Positions 6,171 to 7,578 of a stretch of 7,578 bases of DNA are shown one piece after another. The notes beneath the pieces are model-generated. The model had not been told where the DNA came from, did no database searches, and was given only the letters and a program-made list of their open reading frames with translations. The stretch is taken from contig JASLEW010000507.1 of the NCBI GenBank assembly GCA_030150965.1, positions 1 to 7,578 of the forward strand. Direction: 5' to 3'. The DNA is from Thermoanaerobaculia bacterium (GTDB taxonomy: Bacteria; Acidobacteriota; Thermoanaerobaculia; Multivoradales; UBA5704). Position numbers and translations under genes: made by a program. Within the stretch, counting starts at the first letter, position 1, and every line of letters starts with the position of its first letter.

Positions 6171-6706
6171 GGCCGGGCGGCGCGTACCTGGAGTCGGTGC
6201 TGCCGCGGGTGCGCGAGCGGATGGAGGCGCATTACGGCCTGGTGGTCTCGTTCGCCGCCCTGCCGCCGCCCTTCACCGGCGATCTGGACGGTGCCGAGGT
6301 GCGGATCCACCGCGGCCACGGCATCGAGCCCGCGCTCTTCACCCTGGTGCACCTGTTCGGCCACACCGTGCAGTGGAACACCTCCGACGCCGCCAGCCGC
6401 ATGGCCGCCGCCGCCGCGCCGGGAGCCTATGGGGAGGCGCAGCTCGCCGAGGTCGCGGCCTACGAGCAGGAGGCGTCGCGCTACGCCCTGCAGCTCCTGC
6501 ACGAGACCGGCATCGCCGATCTCGACCCGTGGCTGTCCGACTTCGCCGCCGCCGACCTCGCCTTCCTCAGCCACTTCTACCGCACCGGCGAGAAGCTCCC
6601 CCTGGAGGGCTTCTGGCGCGACGGCCAGCCGCTCCTCGCCCCCCTCGCCATCCCGCCGTTCGAGCCGCGCCGGCGCAAGTTCCGCTGGGACGGCGTGGTG
6701 CTGTGA
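6167..6706 (+). CDS. ImmA/IrrE-like zincin with altered HExxH, third gene of TA operon
   Basis: A 179-residue protein of uncertain function. TLVHLFGHTVQW puts His62 and His66 in the spacing of an HExxH zinc site, but the catalytic Glu position is Leu63. Further on, residues 100-111 (EQEASRYALQLL) follow the E-x2-A-x2-(F/Y)-A-x2-LL pattern that carries the third zinc ligand in ImmA/IrrE (peptidase M78) proteins, making Glu100 the candidate ligand. The fold assignment is an inference from these motifs. The C-terminus (ERRRKF-type basic patch, then RWDGVVL) is not recognised, and no signal peptide or membrane segment is visible. The ATG overlaps the toxin stop by 4 nt and there is no strong Shine-Dalgarno, so it is probably translated by coupling from the toxin. 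Possible roles are a metal-binding regulator or binding partner of the toxin-antitoxin pair, or a peptidase using a different base. An unrelated passenger gene cannot be excluded. Confidence 0.72.
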   Translation: MRPGGAYLESVLPRVRERMEAHYGLVVSFAALPPPFTGDLDGAEVRIHRGHGIEPALFTLVHLFGHTVQWNTSDAASRMAAAAAPGAYGEAQLAEVAAYEQEASRYALQLLHETGIADLDPWLSDFAAADLAFLSHFYRTGEKLPLEGFWRDGQPLLAPLAIPPFEPRRRKFRWDGVVL

Positions 6707-6816
6707 TATTCCCTTGGCGATCAAGCACGCCGCAGGCACGGTGCCCAGGCGCCATGCCTACCCACCCTCGGCTACGGCGGCCGCAGTGTCGGTCCACCCC
6801 CCGGCCCCCTGCCAGC

Positions 6817-7098
6817 TCATGCCGGAGAAAGGTGCCCGGCGAGCGCCTCGGCAGTCTCCTTGGACGGCACGACCGGGACGATCTCGAACTCCACCAGGTC
6901 GTGCCAGTGCACGATCCATTGTTGAAAGAGCCGCGGATCGTCGCACTCCATGAGCTGAAAGCAGCGGTCCAGGCTGGCCTCGACCCAGCTGCCGACATGG
7001 CGCAGCCCGTCCGGCATCATGCGGCCGCGCTCGCGGAGGCGGGCGTAGACCGCCCGCGCATCGCCGTCCTTGAAACGCTCGACGACCATGAAGAGCAT
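6817..7098 (-). CDS. DUF3303 family protein
   Basis: A complete 93-residue protein. Its sequence, from MLFMVVERFKDGD through RGRMMPDGLRHVGSWVEASL to CFQLMECDDPRLFQQWI and DLVEFEIVPVVPS, closely follows the DUF3303 pattern, a small ferredoxin-like (dimeric alpha/beta barrel type) family. Function is unknown. The start is well supported by GGGAGG (plus-strand cctccc at 7107-7112), 8 nt before the ATG. It converges on the zincin-like gene with a 110-nt gap (6707-6816) that holds only a short GGCAC/GTGCC self-complementary stretch near 6736 and no T-run, so no clear terminator. It is divergent from the gene at 7293. Nothing links it to the toxin-antitoxin operon. Confidence 0.85.
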   Translation of the reverse strand: MLFMVVERFKDGDARAVYARLRERGRMMPDGLRHVGSWVEASLDRCFQLMECDDPRLFQQWIVHWHDLVEFEIVPVVPSKETAEALAGHLSPA

Positions 7099-7189
7099 TG
7101 GCGTTGCCTCCCAGGATCAGGGCGAGGCGGAGGCACCGGCTCGCCGCTCGCCGTGCCGGCAGCGCAACCTGCGGTGCAGCAATGGTTTG

Positions 7190-7222
7190 CGCCTCGTTGC
7201 CGCCTCTGCCTTCGCCTCGTGC
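7190..7222 (+). repeat. Three direct repeats at about one helical turn
   Basis: CGCCTCGTTGC (7190-7200), CGCCTCTGCCTT (7201-7212) and CGCCTCGTGC (7213-7222) are head-to-tail copies of CGCCTC at 11- and 12-bp spacing, immediately before the proposed -10 at 7223. Such phased repeats could be an activator-binding array, but similar runs arise easily in this GC-rich DNA. Confidence 0.4.
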
Positions 7223-7228
7223 TAGGAT
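7220..7228 (+). promoter_or_regulatory. Possible extended -10 promoter for the gene at 7293
   Basis: TGCTAGGAT resembles an extended -10 (TGnTATAAT). It would give a leader of about 58 nt containing a small hairpin (GCCCC, 5-nt loop, GGGGC near 7252-7266). No consensus -35 is present at 17 nt; the nearest TTGCCG is 20 nt away. Confidence 0.35.
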
Positions 7229-7292
7229 GAAGCTACAGCAAATTTCTGCCGCGCCCCTGGCCGGGGCCGCGCGAACACGGGTCCCATCCATC

Positions 7293-7578
7293 ATGAGCGA
7301 GAAAAAAGGCTGGGGTGCGAGCCTCCTGGGGGTGTTCGTCGTCCGCGACGAGGACCGCGCCTCCCAGGCGTCGGAAGGTCAGGAGGTGCCGGCCGGCGGC
7401 GCGGACGGCTCCGGCCCCGACGGCTCCGCCGGCTCGGATGCCGCCGGGGCGCTCCAGGACGGCGCGGCGGCACCGTGGCCGTCCGCGCCGGGGAACGGCG
7501 CCCTCTCCGCCGGCCTCCGAGCCGGCGGAGCCGTCGGGGCCGGAGCCGTCCGCGCCGCCGGCCGGCACCTCCTGACCT
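7293..7578 (+). CDS. 5' part of an unrecognised gene, cut by the window end
   Basis: From the ATG at 7293 the frame stays open to the last base (95 codons, no stop). The start reads MSEKKGWGASLLGVFVVRDE, a basic then hydrophobic opening, but too short and interrupted by Gly/Ala/Ser to call a membrane segment. After about residue 25 the protein is low complexity, rich in Gly, Ala, Ser, Asp and Pro (for example GADGSGPDGSAGS), as in a flexible linker. Third positions are nearly all G/C through about 7515, which supports coding. There is no good Shine-Dalgarno before the ATG. From 7516 the sequence is the exact reverse complement of 7376-7438, so the last 21 codons may not be the true protein. 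I do not recognise the family. Confidence 0.55.
   Translation, partial: MSEKKGWGASLLGVFVVRDEDRASQASEGQEVPAGGADGSGPDGSAGSDAAGALQDGAAAPWPSAPGNGALSAGLRAGGAVGAGAVRAAGRHLLT
7376..7438 (+). repeat. Left arm of perfect inverted repeat (63 bp)
   Basis: Begins AGGTCAGGAGGTGCC and ends GCCGGCTCGGA. Every base pairs with the right arm at 7516-7578. It lies inside the reading frame that starts at 7293 and encodes part of the low-complexity linker. Confidence 0.95.
7516..7578 (-). repeat. Right arm of perfect inverted repeat (63 bp)
   Basis: Exact reverse complement of 7376-7438, separated from it by 77 bp (7439-7515). It runs to the last base of the window, so the real repeat may be longer. Read on the minus strand it encodes the same PAGGADGSGPDGSAGS peptide as the left arm does on the plus strand. 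Confidence 0.95.

Noticed and set aside
5993..6739. 248-codon open frame on the minus strand
   Set aside because: Antisense to the toxin and zincin-like genes; composition typical of GC-driven shadow frames.
6707..6816. Intrinsic terminator between the zincin-like and DUF3303 genes
   Set aside because: Only a short GGCAC/GTGCC self-complementary stretch near 6736 and no T-run on either strand.
6373..7230. 285-codon open frame on the plus strand
   Set aside because: Overlaps the zincin-like gene in another frame and is antisense to the well-supported DUF3303 gene; Arg/Pro-rich.
7233..7568. 111-codon open frame on the minus strand
   Set aside because: Reads through the terminal inverted repeat, which copies the linker peptide of the plus-strand frame; outside the arm its third positions are less G/C-rich than the plus frame.
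7315..7575. 86-codon plus-strand frame ending EPSGPEPSAPPAGTS and a stop
   Set aside because: Overlaps the better-supported frame from 7293; Arg/Pro-rich start. It was considered because the right arm in this frame looks like a natural Pro-rich linker, but that depends on the suspect repeat.
7376..7578. Inverted repeats as termini of an insertion sequence
   Set aside because: The 77-bp spacer holds no transposase and there is no flanking target duplication visible; the right flank is outside the window.

Overview
This is a very GC-rich bacterial segment with strong G/C bias at third codon positions, which also produces many long antisense reading frames that are shadows. The genes are ordinary bacterial families. 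The sequence alone does not settle the phylum: RecA looks bacterial-typical and broadly proteobacterial-like, while the receiver protein and the DUF3303 protein have relatives in many high-GC phyla. No rRNA, tRNA, CRISPR array or insertion sequence was seen.

Layout. (1) 5-2980, minus strand: a stand-alone response-regulator receiver protein followed by a complete phosphoketolase (xfp), probably co-directional transcription with a 117-nt gap. (2) 3281-3934, plus: a histidine phosphatase of the phosphoglycerate mutase/CobC type, ending 8 nt from the 3' end of the convergent recA gene (3943-5037, minus). (3) 5038-5524: a long intergenic region holding the recA leader, a good sigma70-like recA promoter, a perfect 22-bp palindrome just upstream of it, and the promoter of the next operon. 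(4) 5525-6706, plus: three overlapping genes, namely a ribbon-helix-helix antitoxin, a PIN-domain toxin, and a third protein that looks like an ImmA/IrrE (M78) zincin whose HExxH has become HLFGH. This is the most interesting part of the window. (5) 6817-7098, minus: a DUF3303 protein. (6) 7293-end, plus: the 5' part of an unrecognised gene whose low-complexity region contains a perfect inverted repeat of at least 63 bp reaching the last base of the window.

How the genes fit together. The phosphoketolase splits xylulose-5-P or fructose-6-P to acetyl-phosphate. RecA is the recombination and SOS core. The antitoxin and toxin form a VapBC/FitAB-like module, and the third gene shares a 4-nt ATGA overlap with the toxin, so it is likely made from the same message. 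Two plus-strand genes (the phosphatase and the antitoxin) have a -10-like hexamer ending exactly six bases before their ATG, and the phosphatase has no Shine-Dalgarno sequence, which suggests leaderless messages. The terminal inverted repeat may be real or may be a fold-back artefact at a contig end.
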